Origin: Parasulfitobacter algicola | GTDB lineage: Bacteria > Pseudomonadota > Alphaproteobacteria > Rhodobacterales > Rhodobacteraceae | Assembly: GCF_013315265.1 (NCBI RefSeq) | Contig: NZ_JABUFE010000001.1 | Location: 407,001 to 471,000, forward strand | DNA length: 64,000 nt | Direction: 5' to 3' | Shown here: positions 39,260 to 49,399 of the stretch, one piece after another | Layout of the letters: the number at the start of each line of letters is the position of its first letter | Position numbering within the stretch: the stretch's first letter is position 1 | Notes under the pieces: model-generated | Database searches by the model: none | What the model saw: the letters and a program-made list of their open reading frames with translations, nothing else | Told to the model about the DNA's origin: nothing | Program-made: the position numbers and the translations under genes

Positions 39260-39814
39260 ATGATGGATCAAAGAGTAAACCAGCTAGGAGAAGACAAGAC
39301 ACTTCTGCTTGTTGATGATGACGAACCGTTTCTCAGGCGTTTGGCCAAAGCCATGGAAAAGCGCGGGTTCGAACCCGAGATTGCCGAAAGCGTGGCTGCG
39401 GGAAGGGCCATCGCCACAGCACGCCCACCTGCATACGCGGTGGTTGATCTGCGGCTGGAAGATGGAAACGGGCTGGACATCGTAGAAGTCCTGCGCGGTA
39501 AACGTCCCGACTGTCGTGTTGTTGTTCTGACCGGATATGGCGCCATCGCGACAGCTGTGGCTGCCGTCAAAATTGGTGCGACCGATTATTTATCAAAGCC
39601 AGCGGATGCGAACGATATTACAAACGCGCTTTTGTCGCCTGAAAATGAACTGCCACCGCCCCCGGAAAACCCTATGTCAGCAGACCGTGTTCGCTGGGAA
39701 CATATCCAGCGCGTATATGAGTTGTGCGATCGCAACGTGTCTGAAACGGCGCGCCGATTGAATATGCATCGTCGTACACTGCAGCGAATCCTGGCAAAAA
39801 GATCGCCGCGCTAA
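39260..39814 (+). CDS. regA: Redox response regulator RegA/PrrA
   Basis: RegA is the DNA-binding partner of RegB. The 184-residue protein has a receiver domain (LLLVDDDEPFLRRLAKAM, phospho-acceptor Asp near 63 in VVDLRLEDGNG, KPAD with the conserved Lys), a short proline-rich linker (PPPPENP) and a FIS-type helix-turn-helix at the end, SETARRLNMHRRTLQRIL. The two start ATGs (39260 and 39263) are adjacent and cannot be separated. Confidence 0.96.
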   Translation: MMDQRVNQLGEDKTLLLVDDDEPFLRRLAKAMEKRGFEPEIAESVAAGRAIATARPPAYAVVDLRLEDGNGLDIVEVLRGKRPDCRVVVLTGYGAIATAVAAVKIGATDYLSKPADANDITNALLSPENELPPPPENPMSADRVRWEHIQRVYELCDRNVSETARRLNMHRRTLQRILAKRSPR

Positions 39815-40037
39815 GGTATGATGTGTCTTCTTGGCTACTCTTCAATGATAAAATTACAGGAATTGAGTGTATTAAGTTCTTCTTTAGACACAGTTTTTTA
39901 CCCAGTCTAATTAAATGAATATTTCGCGCATACTTCAAAATAATTGTGAAAAACCTTTAAAACAAAGAAACTTGAGCATGTTTGAAAATTAGTTCCACTA
40001 ATCAATCAATCGAAGAACACGTTATTTTTCAAGTCAG

Positions 40038-40055
40038 TGTTCATAAAACTGTCAT
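40038..40055 (+). promoter_or_regulatory. Candidate PHO box
   Basis: TGTTCAT-AAAA-CTGTCAT, two direct 7-mers with an 11-bp period; the second matches the PhoB half-site CTGTCAT exactly and the first matches at its last four positions. It is 110 bp upstream of a gene for a PstS-like periplasmic domain. The rest of the 351-bp gap 39815-40165 is AT-rich, with no coding frame I would support. Confidence 0.45.
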
Positions 40056-40165
40056 AAATCTTATTTTTCTCGCCCTACTGCTGCCCAAATGAAAACAAAG
40101 TTCGGTGGAATTGCAGGCGCAGATACAATCGATAAAAATCTGCCACCGGGCAAGGAGAATAGAAG

Positions 40166-41719
40166 ATGAAGTTGCGAAGCATACTAAAAAATGTGTTTGT
40201 ATCCTCAGTATTTGTTTCTGTAGCTGGTTTAGCCCAAGCTGAACAAGTTACTCTGGTTTCTAATGATCAATCACTCTCTATTACGGGTGAACTGGTTTCA
40301 TTCAACGGATCCGTCTTTCAAGTCAGAACAACGATCGGACAGGTTCAGATCGCAGCTTCAATGGTAACGTGTTCGGGCCCTGGTTGCCCTGCTGTTAGCC
40401 AGAATATGGATTTTTCTGTTGTAGCGACCAGCGAACTTGCCCCCAAGCTATTAAGCGAATTGATGCAAGGGTTTGCCCAAAGTGCAAATTTGAACCCAAA
40501 CATATCGCTTAACGGTGCTGGCGGTGTTGAGCGTGTGCGTTTTACAAATCAAAGCGGTGATAGCAGTGGTCAGGTCGACGTTCAGTCTGTACCTGCTTTG
40601 CAAGGTTTGCAAAATGTGTTGGATGGCCAGTCAGATATCACATTGTCATCGGCTGCAGTTACACCGCAAATCGCGCGCCGACTGCGTGGCAATGCCGAAG
40701 AAATTCTTTCAGACGCAGACCGCCAAAAAGTTATCGCGCTTGAGGCCATTGTGCCAATTGTTCACCCTGATAATATTGTTCGATCTGTCACGCTTGAGCA
40801 GTTGGCCAGAATCGCATCTGGCGAAATAACAAACTGGTCCCAGCTTGGCGGCGCAAATCAGACAATCCGCATGGTTTTGCCTGCTGATGATACACCGGAA
40901 TTTCAGTTGTTCAAATCACGCGTTACCGACCCTAATCGTGTAAGGGTTAACAATAGCGTAGATCGGCTTTCCAGAAATGAACGTCCAACGGATGTCGTTT
41001 TCAGAGACACCAGCGCGATCAGCATCGCAAGTTTCGGCGAAGAAGGTGACACGCAAGTCGTTCCAATTCGCCTAAGCTGTGGTCCGGTTGCTTATCCGAC
41101 AACATTCAACATCAAAGCGGAAGAATATCCGCTGACAAATCGTGTATTCTTGTACACAAGTGAAAACCCAAGCAGATCAGCCAGCGCTTTTACCAACTTT
41201 GCGCTGTCCGAGGCATCTAACAATGCGATTAGCGCAAGTGGATTTGTTGATCAGCAAGTTACAGCACTACCGATCGACTTTCAGGGAACACGCATCGCGA
41301 CGGCTTTGACGCAAGCGGTTAACAATGATCAGGTGCTGAAGGTCAAAGACTTTGCCGATGATCTTGCAGAAGCGCAGCGGTTATCCACGACATTTCGTTT
41401 CAGAACCGGGTCGTCACAGCTCGACAACAAAGCTGTGAACGATATCGGTCGTGTCGGCGAATATCTGGTGGCCGAAGCGGCTGGTCGTGAAATTATGGTT
41501 GTCGGATTTACGGACAGTGTCGGACGTGAAGATCTTAACCTTTTGCTTGCCAACAGGCGGGCGGAACAAGTACGCGACGCAATTTTGGCATCAAGCGGAA
41601 GCGCACTTTCGGCAAGTCAGGTTGAAGTAAAGTCTTTTGGACCTCTTGCACCTGTCGGTTGTAATGAAACTCAGCAAGGTCGCGCGGATAACCGCCGTGT
41701 CGAAATTTGGGTGCGTTGA
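40166..41719 (+). CDS. PstS-like substrate-binding domain fused to OmpA peptidoglycan-binding domain
   Basis: A 517-residue exported protein. A signal peptide (residues 1-25, ending AGLAQA) is followed by a short beta-rich region, then a phosphate-binding-protein-like domain: LSELMQGFAQ, DGQSDITLSSAAVTPQIARRLRG, VPIVHPDNIVRSVTLEQLARI and GEITNWSQLGG are close to PstS motifs. The C-terminal 120 residues are an OmpA-like domain (TTFRFRTGSSQLDNKAVNDIG, MVVGFTDSVGREDLNLLLANRRAEQVRDAI). AAGGAG precedes the ATG by 8 bases. No pst transporter genes are nearby. Phosphate or another anion as ligand is inference. Confidence 0.82.
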   Translation: MKLRSILKNVFVSSVFVSVAGLAQAEQVTLVSNDQSLSITGELVSFNGSVFQVRTTIGQVQIAASMVTCSGPGCPAVSQNMDFSVVATSELAPKLLSELMQGFAQSANLNPNISLNGAGGVERVRFTNQSGDSSGQVDVQSVPALQGLQNVLDGQSDITLSSAAVTPQIARRLRGNAEEILSDADRQKVIALEAIVPIVHPDNIVRSVTLEQLARIASGEITNWSQLGGANQTIRMVLPADDTPEFQLFKSRVTDPNRVRVNNSVDRLSRNERPTDVVFRDTSAISIASFGEEGDTQVVPIRLSCGPVAYPTTFNIKAEEYPLTNRVFLYTSENPSRSASAFTNFALSEASNNAISASGFVDQQVTALPIDFQGTRIATALTQAVNNDQVLKVKDFADDLAEAQRLSTTFRFRTGSSQLDNKAVNDIGRVGEYLVAEAAGREIMVVGFTDSVGREDLNLLLANRRAEQVRDAILASSGSALSASQVEVKSFGPLAPVGCNETQQGRADNRRVEIWVR

Positions 41720-41739
41720 TTTTCAGTCAAACGGAAACA

Positions 41740-41760
41740 TTGATGATAAGAGATCATCAA
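41740..41760 (+). terminator. Hairpin downstream of the PstS/OmpA gene
   Basis: An 8-bp perfect inverted repeat (TTGATGAT / ATCATCAA) with a 5-base loop, 20 bp after the stop codon. The T-run of an intrinsic terminator is absent, so the assignment is weak. Confidence 0.35.
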
Positions 41761-41860
41761 GAAAGAAACACGGTGTGCAAATACAGAAATATGACTTCAT
41801 TATGTCACCATAATTTCTGGATAAGTTACAACGAGTACTTGATACACAGAGGTACAGAAT

Positions 41861-42919
41861 ATGCGTCGGAATAGTAAATTGGCATTGTTGTCTGGTAAAG
41901 GCTTAGCCGTTACACTTGCATGTTGCTTTGCAACAGAAGCGATGGCGACTGAGTGGAACGTTTCACTGTGGGGCAGCCGCCGTGCGTTTACAGAACATGT
42001 TGAAAAGCTTGCTGAATTAGTTGAAACAAAGACAAACGGCGAGTTTATGATCAACATCTCATACGGTGGATTGTCGAAAAACCGGGAAAACCTTGACGGG
42101 ATTTCCAAAGGTGCGTTTGAGATGGCTCAGTTTTGTGCGGGCTATCATGCTGAAAAGAACAAAACGATCACTGTTCTTGAACTGCCTTTCTTGGGCGTGA
42201 ATACCCTTGAAGAAGAAATGACGATCAGTCATGCGATCTATGAACATCCGGCAACGGCGGGTGAATTGGCCAATTGGAACGCAAAACTTTTGATGGCAAC
42301 ACCGCTACCGCAGTATAATCTGGTTGGTACCGGTAATCAGCTTCAAAACCTAAGTTGGTTTGATGACGTACGTATCCGTGCAACCGGCGGTATAGGAAAA
42401 GCCTTTGCGACATTGGGCGCAGAACCAGTTTCCTTGACAGCCACTGAAACGTTTGAGGCCATGGAAAGTGGTGATGTGGAAGCCGTTGCGTTTGCACAGC
42501 ACGCACATTTTTCGTTCAAAACGATTGACCAAGCAGATTGGTGGACAAGCAACTTGAACCCGGGCAGCGTGAACTGTCCGATTGTGGTAAATATCGATGC
42601 CTATAACGCATTGTCACCAGAACACCGCGCCGCACTAGATTCTTCTGTCGCACCAGCACTTCAGCATTTTCTGGAATACTATACGGACCTGATTTATAAA
42701 TGGGACGAGATTCTGGAACTTTTCGAAGTTGAAAAAGTCACAATTCCACAGTCAGAAATTGATGCATTCCGCGAACGTGCCGCGGCACCTGTTCACCAGC
42801 AATGGATTGCAGATATGGAAGCCGAAGGCTTTCCAGGTCAAGAATTATACGACCTGGCAAATACTGCACTGGAAGAAATACGAAACGGTACACGTCCGAT
42901 TTTCGGAGAAGATTTCTGA
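41861..42919 (+). CDS. TRAP transporter substrate-binding protein (DctP family), orphan
   Basis: A 352-residue periplasmic binding protein of the DctP type. The signal peptide covers about residues 1-29 (TLACCFATEAMA). Family features include KLAELVETKTNGEFMINISYGGLSK, the conserved arginine in RIRATGGIGKAFATLGAEPVSLTATETFEAMESGDVEA (the carboxylate-binding Arg region), and VVNIDAYNALSPEHRAALDS. No DctQ or DctM membrane subunits lie nearby, so it must work with a distant transporter or act as a sensor-linked binding protein. The ligand cannot be told from sequence. Confidence 0.88.
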   Translation: MRRNSKLALLSGKGLAVTLACCFATEAMATEWNVSLWGSRRAFTEHVEKLAELVETKTNGEFMINISYGGLSKNRENLDGISKGAFEMAQFCAGYHAEKNKTITVLELPFLGVNTLEEEMTISHAIYEHPATAGELANWNAKLLMATPLPQYNLVGTGNQLQNLSWFDDVRIRATGGIGKAFATLGAEPVSLTATETFEAMESGDVEAVAFAQHAHFSFKTIDQADWWTSNLNPGSVNCPIVVNIDAYNALSPEHRAALDSSVAPALQHFLEYYTDLIYKWDEILELFEVEKVTIPQSEIDAFRERAAAPVHQQWIADMEAEGFPGQELYDLANTALEEIRNGTRPIFGEDF

Positions 42920-42949
42920 TATTGCTACTGTGATTGACTAAGAACCAAG

Positions 42950-42982
42950 TACCCAGGATATTATGATGTCTTGGGTATTTTT
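42950..42982 (+). terminator. Intrinsic terminator of the TRAP binding-protein gene
   Basis: Stem 42950-42958 (TACCCAGGA) pairs with 42969-42977 (TCTTGGGTA) with one G-U pair and a 10-base loop. It is followed directly by five Ts. Confidence 0.8.
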
Positions 42983-43091
42983 ATATGTAACCCTTAAATA
43001 TTTAGTCTTTTATGCTTTGTTTGAATGGGGGCTAAAAATATTACTCTTGCAGGATTGCTGACTCGATTGTAGGAACTGCCGCATAACATCT

Positions 43092-43165
43092 GCCCCGTTC
43101 GCTTAATGGTAAAGCAGATCATTGGTAATGATCAGCCGGTGGTTCAATTCCACCACGGGGCACCA
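43092..43165 (+). tRNA. tRNA-Thr (anticodon GGT)
   Basis: A 74-base cloverleaf including an encoded CCA. The acceptor stem GCCCCGT (43092-43098) pairs with ACGGGGC (43155-43161). The anticodon arm GATCA-TTGGTAA-TGATC gives anticodon GGT, and the T arm is GTGGT-TCAATTC-ACCAC with its flanks. It is isolated between the TRAP binding-protein terminator and a small membrane-protein gene. The rest of 42983-43283 holds nothing else I can support. Confidence 0.93.
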
Positions 43166-43283
43166 TTTAAAGCCGTTAGTTTTAATGAATCATTTGTAAG
43201 GATTGTCAGTTATAGACTGATCCTAAGTTTTATATTTATGAAGTGAATTTACAGGACTGAATATAAGGTCCCAATTACACCAA

Positions 43284-43475
43284 TCAAAGCTGTTCTATTT
43301 CCACGGTCATTGGGGCGGAAAATGGTATGATTGATGCTTCGGTTACGAATGACCGATCACTCAGATAAAAACTTCCGATCAAAAGTGCTGTGCACGTCAA
43401 TGCGATCAGCATATTTCTGAATTTACGATTTTTTCTGTGTTCCGTCGCAGGCAGGCTTTGGGCTGTATCAGACAT
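43284..43475 (-). CDS. Small single-pass membrane protein, unknown function
   Basis: A 63-residue predicted protein with a basic stretch (HRKNRKFR) before one membrane helix (about residues 21-40, MLIALTCTALLIGSFYL) and a short extracytoplasmic tail. GGTGA precedes the ATG by 7 bases. I recognise no family. It is flanked by tRNA-Thr and by glnA. The ribosome site and the positive-inside arrangement argue for a real gene, but the evidence is limited. Confidence 0.5.
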   Translation of the reverse strand: MSDTAQSLPATEHRKNRKFRNMLIALTCTALLIGSFYLSDRSFVTEASIIPFSAPMTVEIEQL

Positions 43476-43641
43476 GAGTTTATCACCATAATGACATACT
43501 GGTTATGTTTATCTGATGTCCAAAATTCTTAAAAATCTTTGTAGATTTTCGAACAACAGGCAGAAAACTCTTCCCCCCAGAAGAATCTATCTATGAATTT
43601 AAATATCATTTGTGCCTGAAATGGGGCAGCCTACCCAACGT

Positions 43642-43665
43642 AAAGGGCGCCAATGGGCGCCCTTT
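43642..43665. terminator. Terminator hairpin downstream of glnA
   Basis: A perfect 10-bp stem (AAAGGGCGCC / GGCGCCCTTT) with a 4-base loop, 44 bp beyond the glnA stop. Short A/T runs flank both sides, so it could act in either direction. Confidence 0.75.
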
Positions 43666-43708
43666 TGCTGTTTGGTGGGGGAAATCCACCGGAATTGTTT
43701 CAGCCGGA

Positions 43709-45115
43709 TCAGCAGCTGTAATAAAGCTTGAACTCCATGGGATGCGGCGTGTGCTCATAGGCGTACACCTCTTCCCACTTCAGCCCCATATAACCTTCTA
43801 GCTGATCTTTTGTGAAAACATCACCTGCGAGAAGGAAGTCATGATCTTCTTCCAGTGACTCCAAGGCTTCGCGCAATGATGCACAAACCGTTGGAATACC
43901 CGCCAGTTCTTCTGGTGGCAGATCATACAGGTCTTTGTCTGACGATGGGCCCGGATCAATCTTGTTCTTGATGCCGTCAAGACCGGCCATCAACAAGGCT
44001 GCAAAACACAGATAAGGGTTTGCCGAAGGATCAGGGAAACGGGCTTCGACACGTTTTGCCTTGGGCGATTCAGCCCATGGAATACGTACGCAACCTGACC
44101 GGTTACGCGCAGAATAGGCACGCAGAACAGGGGCTTCGAACCCTGGAATCAAACGTTTGTAGCTGTTTGTTGATGGGTTCGTGAACGCATTCAAAGCTTT
44201 TGCATGCTTCAGGATACCACCAATGAAATATAGTGCTTCTTGGCTAAGGTCTGCGTATTGATCGCCTGCAAACAGAGGCTTGCCATCTTTCCAGATCGAC
44301 ATGTTCACATGCATGCCAGTACCGTTATCACCGGCAATCGGCTTGGGCATAAAAGTTGCCGATTTGCCATAAGCCTGCGCCACATTGTGGATCACATATT
44401 TATATTTCTGCAATTCGTCAGCCTGTTTAGTTAGGCTATCGAAGATCAAACCAAGCTCATGTTGACAGCTGGCAACTTCGTGGTGATGCTTGTCGACCTT
44501 CATCCCGATGTTCTTCATTGTTGACAGCATTTCAGATCGAATATCCTGACCGTCATCAATTGGGTTCACGGGGAAATAGCCGCCCTTGATACCAGGACGA
44601 TGGCCCATATTGCCCATTTCATATTCAGTATCACTGTTCCATGATGCATCTAGTGCATCCACTTCATAGGACACTTTGTTCATCTCAACCGAAAAACGTA
44701 CGTCATCGAACAGAAAGAATTCCGCCTCGGGTCCGAAATAAGCCGTGTCACCTATACCTGATGATTTCAGATACGATTCAGCTTTTTCAGCAGTGCTACG
44801 TGGATCACGCTCATAAGCCTCGCCGGTATCAGGCTCAACAATTGAGCAATGAATACAAACGGTTTTTTCCGCATAAAACGGATCCAGATAAGCGCTGTCT
44901 GTATCTGGCATCAGCTTCATATCGGACTGGTCAATTGATTTCCAGCCAGCGATAGACGAGCCGTCAAACATAAAGCCCTCTTCCAGAAAATCTTCATCCA
45001 CCTGATCGGCCATGACCGTCACGTGCTGCAGCTTGCCGCGTGGGTCTGTGAACCGGATGTCGACATATTCAACATCCTCATCTTTGATCATTTTAAGAAC
45101 GTCAGCGTTGCTCAT
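43709..45115 (-). CDS. glnA: Glutamine synthetase, type I
   Basis: GlnA makes glutamine from glutamate and ammonia. The 468-residue product has the type I hallmarks: [60 protein letters not shown], and the adenylylation site [10 protein letters not shown] with Tyr near 397. It is therefore likely controlled by GlnE adenylylation. It lies 63 bp downstream of glnB on the same strand, the classic glnBA operon, and ends before a strong hairpin. Confidence 0.98.
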   Translation of the reverse strand: MSNADVLKMIKDEDVEYVDIRFTDPRGKLQHVTVMADQVDEDFLEEGFMFDGSSIAGWKSIDQSDMKLMPDTDSAYLDPFYAEKTVCIHCSIVEPDTGEAYERDPRSTAEKAESYLKSSGIGDTAYFGPEAEFFLFDDVRFSVEMNKVSYEVDALDASWNSDTEYEMGNMGHRPGIKGGYFPVNPIDDGQDIRSEMLSTMKNIGMKVDKHHHEVASCQHELGLIFDSLTKQADELQKYKYVIHNVAQAYGKSATFMPKPIAGDNGTGMHVNMSIWKDGKPLFAGDQYADLSQEALYFIGGILKHAKALNAFTNPSTNSYKRLIPGFEAPVLRAYSARNRSGCVRIPWAESPKAKRVEARFPDPSANPYLCFAALLMAGLDGIKNKIDPGPSSDKDLYDLPPEELAGIPTVCASLREALESLEEDHDFLLAGDVFTKDQLEGYMGLKWEEVYAYEHTPHPMEFKLYYSC

Positions 45116-45178
45116 TGTGACAGTCTTCCCTCTCGTTAGACGTATAGTTTTAGGGCCTAGCCCCGGTGTTATTGATAC

Positions 45179-45547
<369 letters not shown>

Positions 45548-45693
45548 TCAGTCGTGAGATCACTTTCCCCGACCTGCGACAATTGGCTAAGGTAGACTGA
45601 TGGTGTGGTATAAGGGGAAACCTTTGGTGTCGCCTGAAAAATAGGCAATATGCTTATTAATTAATCTTACTTGAATCGCTTAAAGGATATGGA

Positions 45694-47310
45694 ATGATTG
45701 AACTGGTGACATCTGCCCAAATGCGCGCCATCGAACAAGCCGCGATAAAAAGCGGGGACGTCACAGGCCTTGAGCTGATGGAGCGCGCAGGCCGCGGTGT
45801 TTTCGACGCGGTTTTCGAAGAATGGCCCGAACTGGCAAAGACATCCCACCGCACAGTTGTTCTGTGCGGCCCCGGCAATAACGGCGGCGATGGTTTTGTC
45901 GTGGCACGACTGCTGAAGGAATGGGGATGGGAGGTCGAGGTTTTTCTGTACGGTGATCCTGAGAAATTACCGCCGGATGCGCGGGTGAATTATGAGCGGT
46001 GGGGTGAGTTAGGGCAGGTCGCAGCGCTTACGAAAGACGCGTTTGCAGCGTCCGTTGAACGGGCTTTGAGTAAAGCAGATTATCACCCGGACTCTATGGA
46101 TGATAACCGTGGACCAACAACTGTTTATATAGACGCACTTTTCGGAACCGGTTTTACACGTGGTTTCGACGATGATCTGCTCGCTGTAAGACGCGAATGG
46201 CACGATTTATGCTATGAATATAGCGTCGCCGTGGATATCCAATCAGGGCTTTGTGCTGACAGCGGCTTTCCGATCAAGTCTGACTGTTTTTTCAGCAAAC
46301 TGGTGGTGACTTTCGGATTCGCTAAGGTTGGGCATTATCTGGGTCAAGATCATTACGATGTCGAAAAACTGAAGATCGTAGATCTGGATCTTTCCGCTGG
46401 TAATTTGCGCGATGATCCTATTGTCAACTTATTCGACGAATGGAATTTAGAGCTGGATTTGAAGGGTTTCTTTGAAGACGGCCTTCAAAAATCTCAGCGT
46501 ACTCACAAATATGGCCACGGTCACGCCCTGGTCCTGTCGGGCCCATCCGGTCAAACCGGTGCGGCGCGGTTGGCGGCGCGGGGGGCGCTGCGGATCGGTG
46601 CCGGGTTGGTGACTGTTGGCTGTCCGCCGGATGCTTTGGTCGAAAACGCCACTCAGCTGACGGCTATCATGCTAAAGCCCGTGGCCGATGGCACGGCGCT
46701 GACCAAAATCCTGAAAGACGACCGCCTTAACGCCCTTTGCATCGGTCCGGGTCTTGGGATTAGCGATGACACCCGACGCCTTGTTTCGGCAGCTTTGAAA
46801 AGCGGTCGCGCCACAGTTCTTGACGCCGATGCGCTAACCATCCTGTCGCAGAATCCTGACCTTTTCGACCTGCTTCATAAAAACTGCGTTCTAACACCCC
46901 ACGCCGGTGAATTCGCCCGCCTTTTCCCTGACATAGCTGAAAAGCTCAACGCGCCCGCAACCACCGGCCCCGCCTATTCCAAGGTCAATGCCACACGCGA
47001 CGCGGCCAAGCGTGCGGGTTGCACAATTTTGTTCAAAGGCCCAGATACCGTGATCGCCAGTCCTGACGGCAGCGCCTCGATCAACTCGGCGCAATATGAA
47101 CGCGCCGCCCCATGGCTGGCCACCGCCGGGTCGGGCGACGTGCTTGCGGGTTTTATTACAGGGTTGTTGGCCCGTGGTTTTCAACCCATGCAAGCCGCCG
47201 AAACCGCCGCTTGGCTGCATGTAGAATGTGCGCTTCAATTCGGCCCAGGATTGATCGCCGAAGACCTGCCCGAACAGTTACCTGGCGTTTTTCGCAGCCT
47301 TGGGATGTAA
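45694..47310 (+). CDS. nnr: Bifunctional NAD(P)H-hydrate epimerase / ADP-dependent dehydratase
   Basis: This enzyme repairs hydrated NAD(P)H. The 538-residue protein joins an N-terminal YjeF_N epimerase (residues 1-225, nucleotide motif CGPGNNGGDGFVVARLL at 58-74) to a C-terminal ribokinase-like dehydratase (about 265-538, TPHAGEFARLFPD, KGPDTVIASPDG and the catalytic loop GSGDVLAGFITGLLARG near 479). The usual DIPSG of the epimerase domain reads DIQSG here, and residues about 120-260 look divergent. The DNA of that middle part is noticeably more AT-rich than both ends, suggesting a mosaic gene. Confidence 0.93.
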   Translation: MIELVTSAQMRAIEQAAIKSGDVTGLELMERAGRGVFDAVFEEWPELAKTSHRTVVLCGPGNNGGDGFVVARLLKEWGWEVEVFLYGDPEKLPPDARVNYERWGELGQVAALTKDAFAASVERALSKADYHPDSMDDNRGPTTVYIDALFGTGFTRGFDDDLLAVRREWHDLCYEYSVAVDIQSGLCADSGFPIKSDCFFSKLVVTFGFAKVGHYLGQDHYDVEKLKIVDLDLSAGNLRDDPIVNLFDEWNLELDLKGFFEDGLQKSQRTHKYGHGHALVLSGPSGQTGAARLAARGALRIGAGLVTVGCPPDALVENATQLTAIMLKPVADGTALTKILKDDRLNALCIGPGLGISDDTRRLVSAALKSGRATVLDADALTILSQNPDLFDLLHKNCVLTPHAGEFARLFPDIAEKLNAPATTGPAYSKVNATRDAAKRAGCTILFKGPDTVIASPDGSASINSAQYERAAPWLATAGSGDVLAGFITGLLARGFQPMQAAETAAWLHVECALQFGPGLIAEDLPEQLPGVFRSLGM

Positions 47311-47426
47311 TTCGAACAGATTTACATGATTTTTCTCTCGCATCTGGTAAAAACCTTTGCTAGAGACGCCGGAAATCGGGGTGGCCCTGCGCTTCGCGCA
47401 AGAATCGGGGCTGCCTTGTTGGTTTT

Positions 47427-47511
47427 GCGGGTGTGGCGAAATTGGTAGACGCACTAGATTTAGGTTCTAGCGCCGCAAGGCGTGGGGGTTCAAGTCCCTC
47501 CACCCGCACCA
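47427..47511 (+). tRNA. tRNA-Leu (anticodon TAG)
   Basis: An 85-base class II tRNA with encoded CCA. The acceptor GCGGGTG (47427-47433) pairs with CACCCGC (47501-47507). The anticodon arm CTAGA-TTTAGGT-TCTAG gives anticodon TAG. The variable arm CGCCGCAAGGCG is long, as in leucine tRNAs. It ends 24 bp before tig, so co-transcription with tig is possible. The preceding 116 bp after nnr hold a small TGCGC/GCGCA hairpin but no gene. Confidence 0.96.
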
Positions 47512-47535
47512 AATTAATGTGAGAAGGATAATAGA

Positions 47536-48867
47536 ATGCAGGTCACCGAGACCCTGAACGACGGCCTCAAGCGTGGCTATTCCATAGTCGTCACCGCGGG
47601 CGAGCTTGACGAGAAAGTCAATGAAAAGCTGGTCGAGGCGCAGCCTGATGTCGAGATGAAGGGCTTTCGCAAGGGTAAGGTGCCCATGGCGCTGCTGAAA
47701 AAGCAGTTTGGACAACGCTTGTTGGGTGAAGCCATGCAGGAAACCATCGACGGCGCGATGACCAAGCATTTTGAAGACAGCGGTGATCGCCCCGCCATGC
47801 AGCCCGAGGTCAAAATGACCAATGAGGACTGGAAAGAAGGCGAAGATATCCACGTCGATTTAAGCTATGAAGCCCTGCCTGAAATTCCTGAGGTCGATAT
47901 GAAATCGATCAAACTGGAAAAACTTGTGGTTAAGGCAGACGATGCTGAAGTTGATGAAGCATTGAAAAATCTGGCTGAAACGGCCCAAGACTTTGATGAT
48001 CGCAAAAAAGGATCAAAAGCGAAGGATGGTGATCAGATTGTGATCGATTTCCTTGGTAAAGTCGACGGCGAAGCCTTTGAAGGTGGTGCTGCTGATGACT
48101 ATCCGCTTGTTTTGGGATCAAACAGCTTTATTCCTGGTTTTGAAGATCAGCTTGTCGGCGCAAAAGTTGATGACGAGGTCGAAGTTAAAGTTACTTTCCC
48201 CGAAGAATACGGTGCCGCCAATCTAGCGGGCAAAGACGCTGTTTTCACTTGTAAAGTCAAAGCCGTCAAAGCTCCGAAAGCGGCTGAAATCAATGACGAA
48301 CTGGCCAAGAAATTTGGTGCAGAGGACCTTGCTGGTCTAAAAGCTCAAATTGGTGAACGGCTTGAAGCTGAATTTGCCGGCGCTGCCCGCGCTGTGATGA
48401 AGCGATCTTTGCTGGACGCGTTGGACAAAAAAGTCAGTTTTGAACTGCCACCTTCGTTGGTTGATGCAGAAGCTGGTCAAATTGCGCACCAACTATGGCA
48501 CGAAGATAACCCCGACGTCGAAGGTCACGATCATCCCGAAATTGAAACGACGGATGAACATAAGAAATTGGCAGATCGTCGCGTGAAACTGGGCTTGCTG
48601 TTAGCAGAGCTTGGGCAGAAGGCCGAAGTTCAGGTGTCTGACGCGGAAATGACGCAAGCGATTATGAATCAGGCGCGTCAATACCCGGGCCAAGAACGCC
48701 AGTTTTTTGAATTCGTGCAGCAAAATGCGCAAATGCAGCAACAGCTACGTGCGCCGTTGTTCGAAGACAAAGTGATCGACTATATCTTTGAACTGGCAAA
48801 AGTCAGCGAAAAAGAAGTCAGCAAAGACGATCTTCAAAAAGCAGTTGAAGCGCTAGAAGAAGAATAA
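47536..48867 (+). CDS. tig: Trigger factor
   Basis: Trigger factor is the ribosome-bound chaperone and prolyl isomerase. The 443-residue product has the N-terminal ribosome-binding domain with the signature [17 protein letters not shown] (residues about 37-53), a central FKBP-type domain (about 155-245, [44 protein letters not shown]) and a helical C-terminal substrate cradle. Its first 330 bases or so are more GC-rich than the rest. The stop lies 3 bp from the convergent transporter gene. Confidence 0.97.
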   Translation: MQVTETLNDGLKRGYSIVVTAGELDEKVNEKLVEAQPDVEMKGFRKGKVPMALLKKQFGQRLLGEAMQETIDGAMTKHFEDSGDRPAMQPEVKMTNEDWKEGEDIHVDLSYEALPEIPEVDMKSIKLEKLVVKADDAEVDEALKNLAETAQDFDDRKKGSKAKDGDQIVIDFLGKVDGEAFEGGAADDYPLVLGSNSFIPGFEDQLVGAKVDDEVEVKVTFPEEYGAANLAGKDAVFTCKVKAVKAPKAAEINDELAKKFGAEDLAGLKAQIGERLEAEFAGAARAVMKRSLLDALDKKVSFELPPSLVDAEAGQIAHQLWHEDNPDVEGHDHPEIETTDEHKKLADRRVKLGLLLAELGQKAEVQVSDAEMTQAIMNQARQYPGQERQFFEFVQQNAQMQQQLRAPLFEDKVIDYIFELAKVSEKEVSKDDLQKAVEALEEE

Positions 48868-48870
48868 TCT

Positions 48871-49305
48871 CTACGCTTTTTGCGTTATGAAAACACCAAG
48901 CGCCATAAGTGCAATTCCGGCTGCACGTGTGGCGCTTAATTGTGTCTGGACTGCTGTAAATAGACCAAAATGGTCTATGGCAGCCGCCGAAATCAACTGA
49001 CCCAGCAAAACAAAGAACACGGCATTGCCGACCCCAAAATGCGGGGCGATATAGGTGATGGTTAATACGTAAAATGCAATCAAAACACCGGCCAGCAAAA
49101 GATACTTTGGCGCTGATATGATCTTTGTCACGGCTTGTGGTCCGGTAATAATGGTTACAATCGCCGTTACGCAAAGTGCGACGACAAATAATATAAATGC
49201 GGCTGCAGCCGGTGATCCGATCCGCGTCCCAAGGGCTGCATTCAGGGCTGCAAGAACCGGAATGCCGATCCCTGCGGCAAGCATCGTGATGGCATAGATC
49301 GGCAT
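48871..49305 (-). CDS. DMT superfamily transporter, DUF606/YdcZ type
   Basis: A 144-residue hydrophobic protein with five predicted membrane segments, e.g. ITMLAAGIGIPVLAALNAALG, AAFILFVVALCVTAIVTII and KYLLLAGVLIAFYVLTITYIAP. The motif VGNAVFFVLLGQLISAAAIDHFGLF and the ending AAGIALMALGVFI are typical of DUF606 (YdcZ) half-length DMT proteins. No transported substrate is known for most members. Such proteins often come in pairs; here there is a single copy. Confidence 0.85.
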   Translation of the reverse strand: MPIYAITMLAAGIGIPVLAALNAALGTRIGSPAAAAFILFVVALCVTAIVTIITGPQAVTKIISAPKYLLLAGVLIAFYVLTITYIAPHFGVGNAVFFVLLGQLISAAAIDHFGLFTAVQTQLSATRAAGIALMALGVFITQKA

Positions 49306-49399
49306 GGCTTATCCTTTATTTCCCCAAACTGACTAAGATCAAAGTCAACATTAACATACCGGTCTAACATGTCTTTGACACTGACAGAATGGAGGCAAT

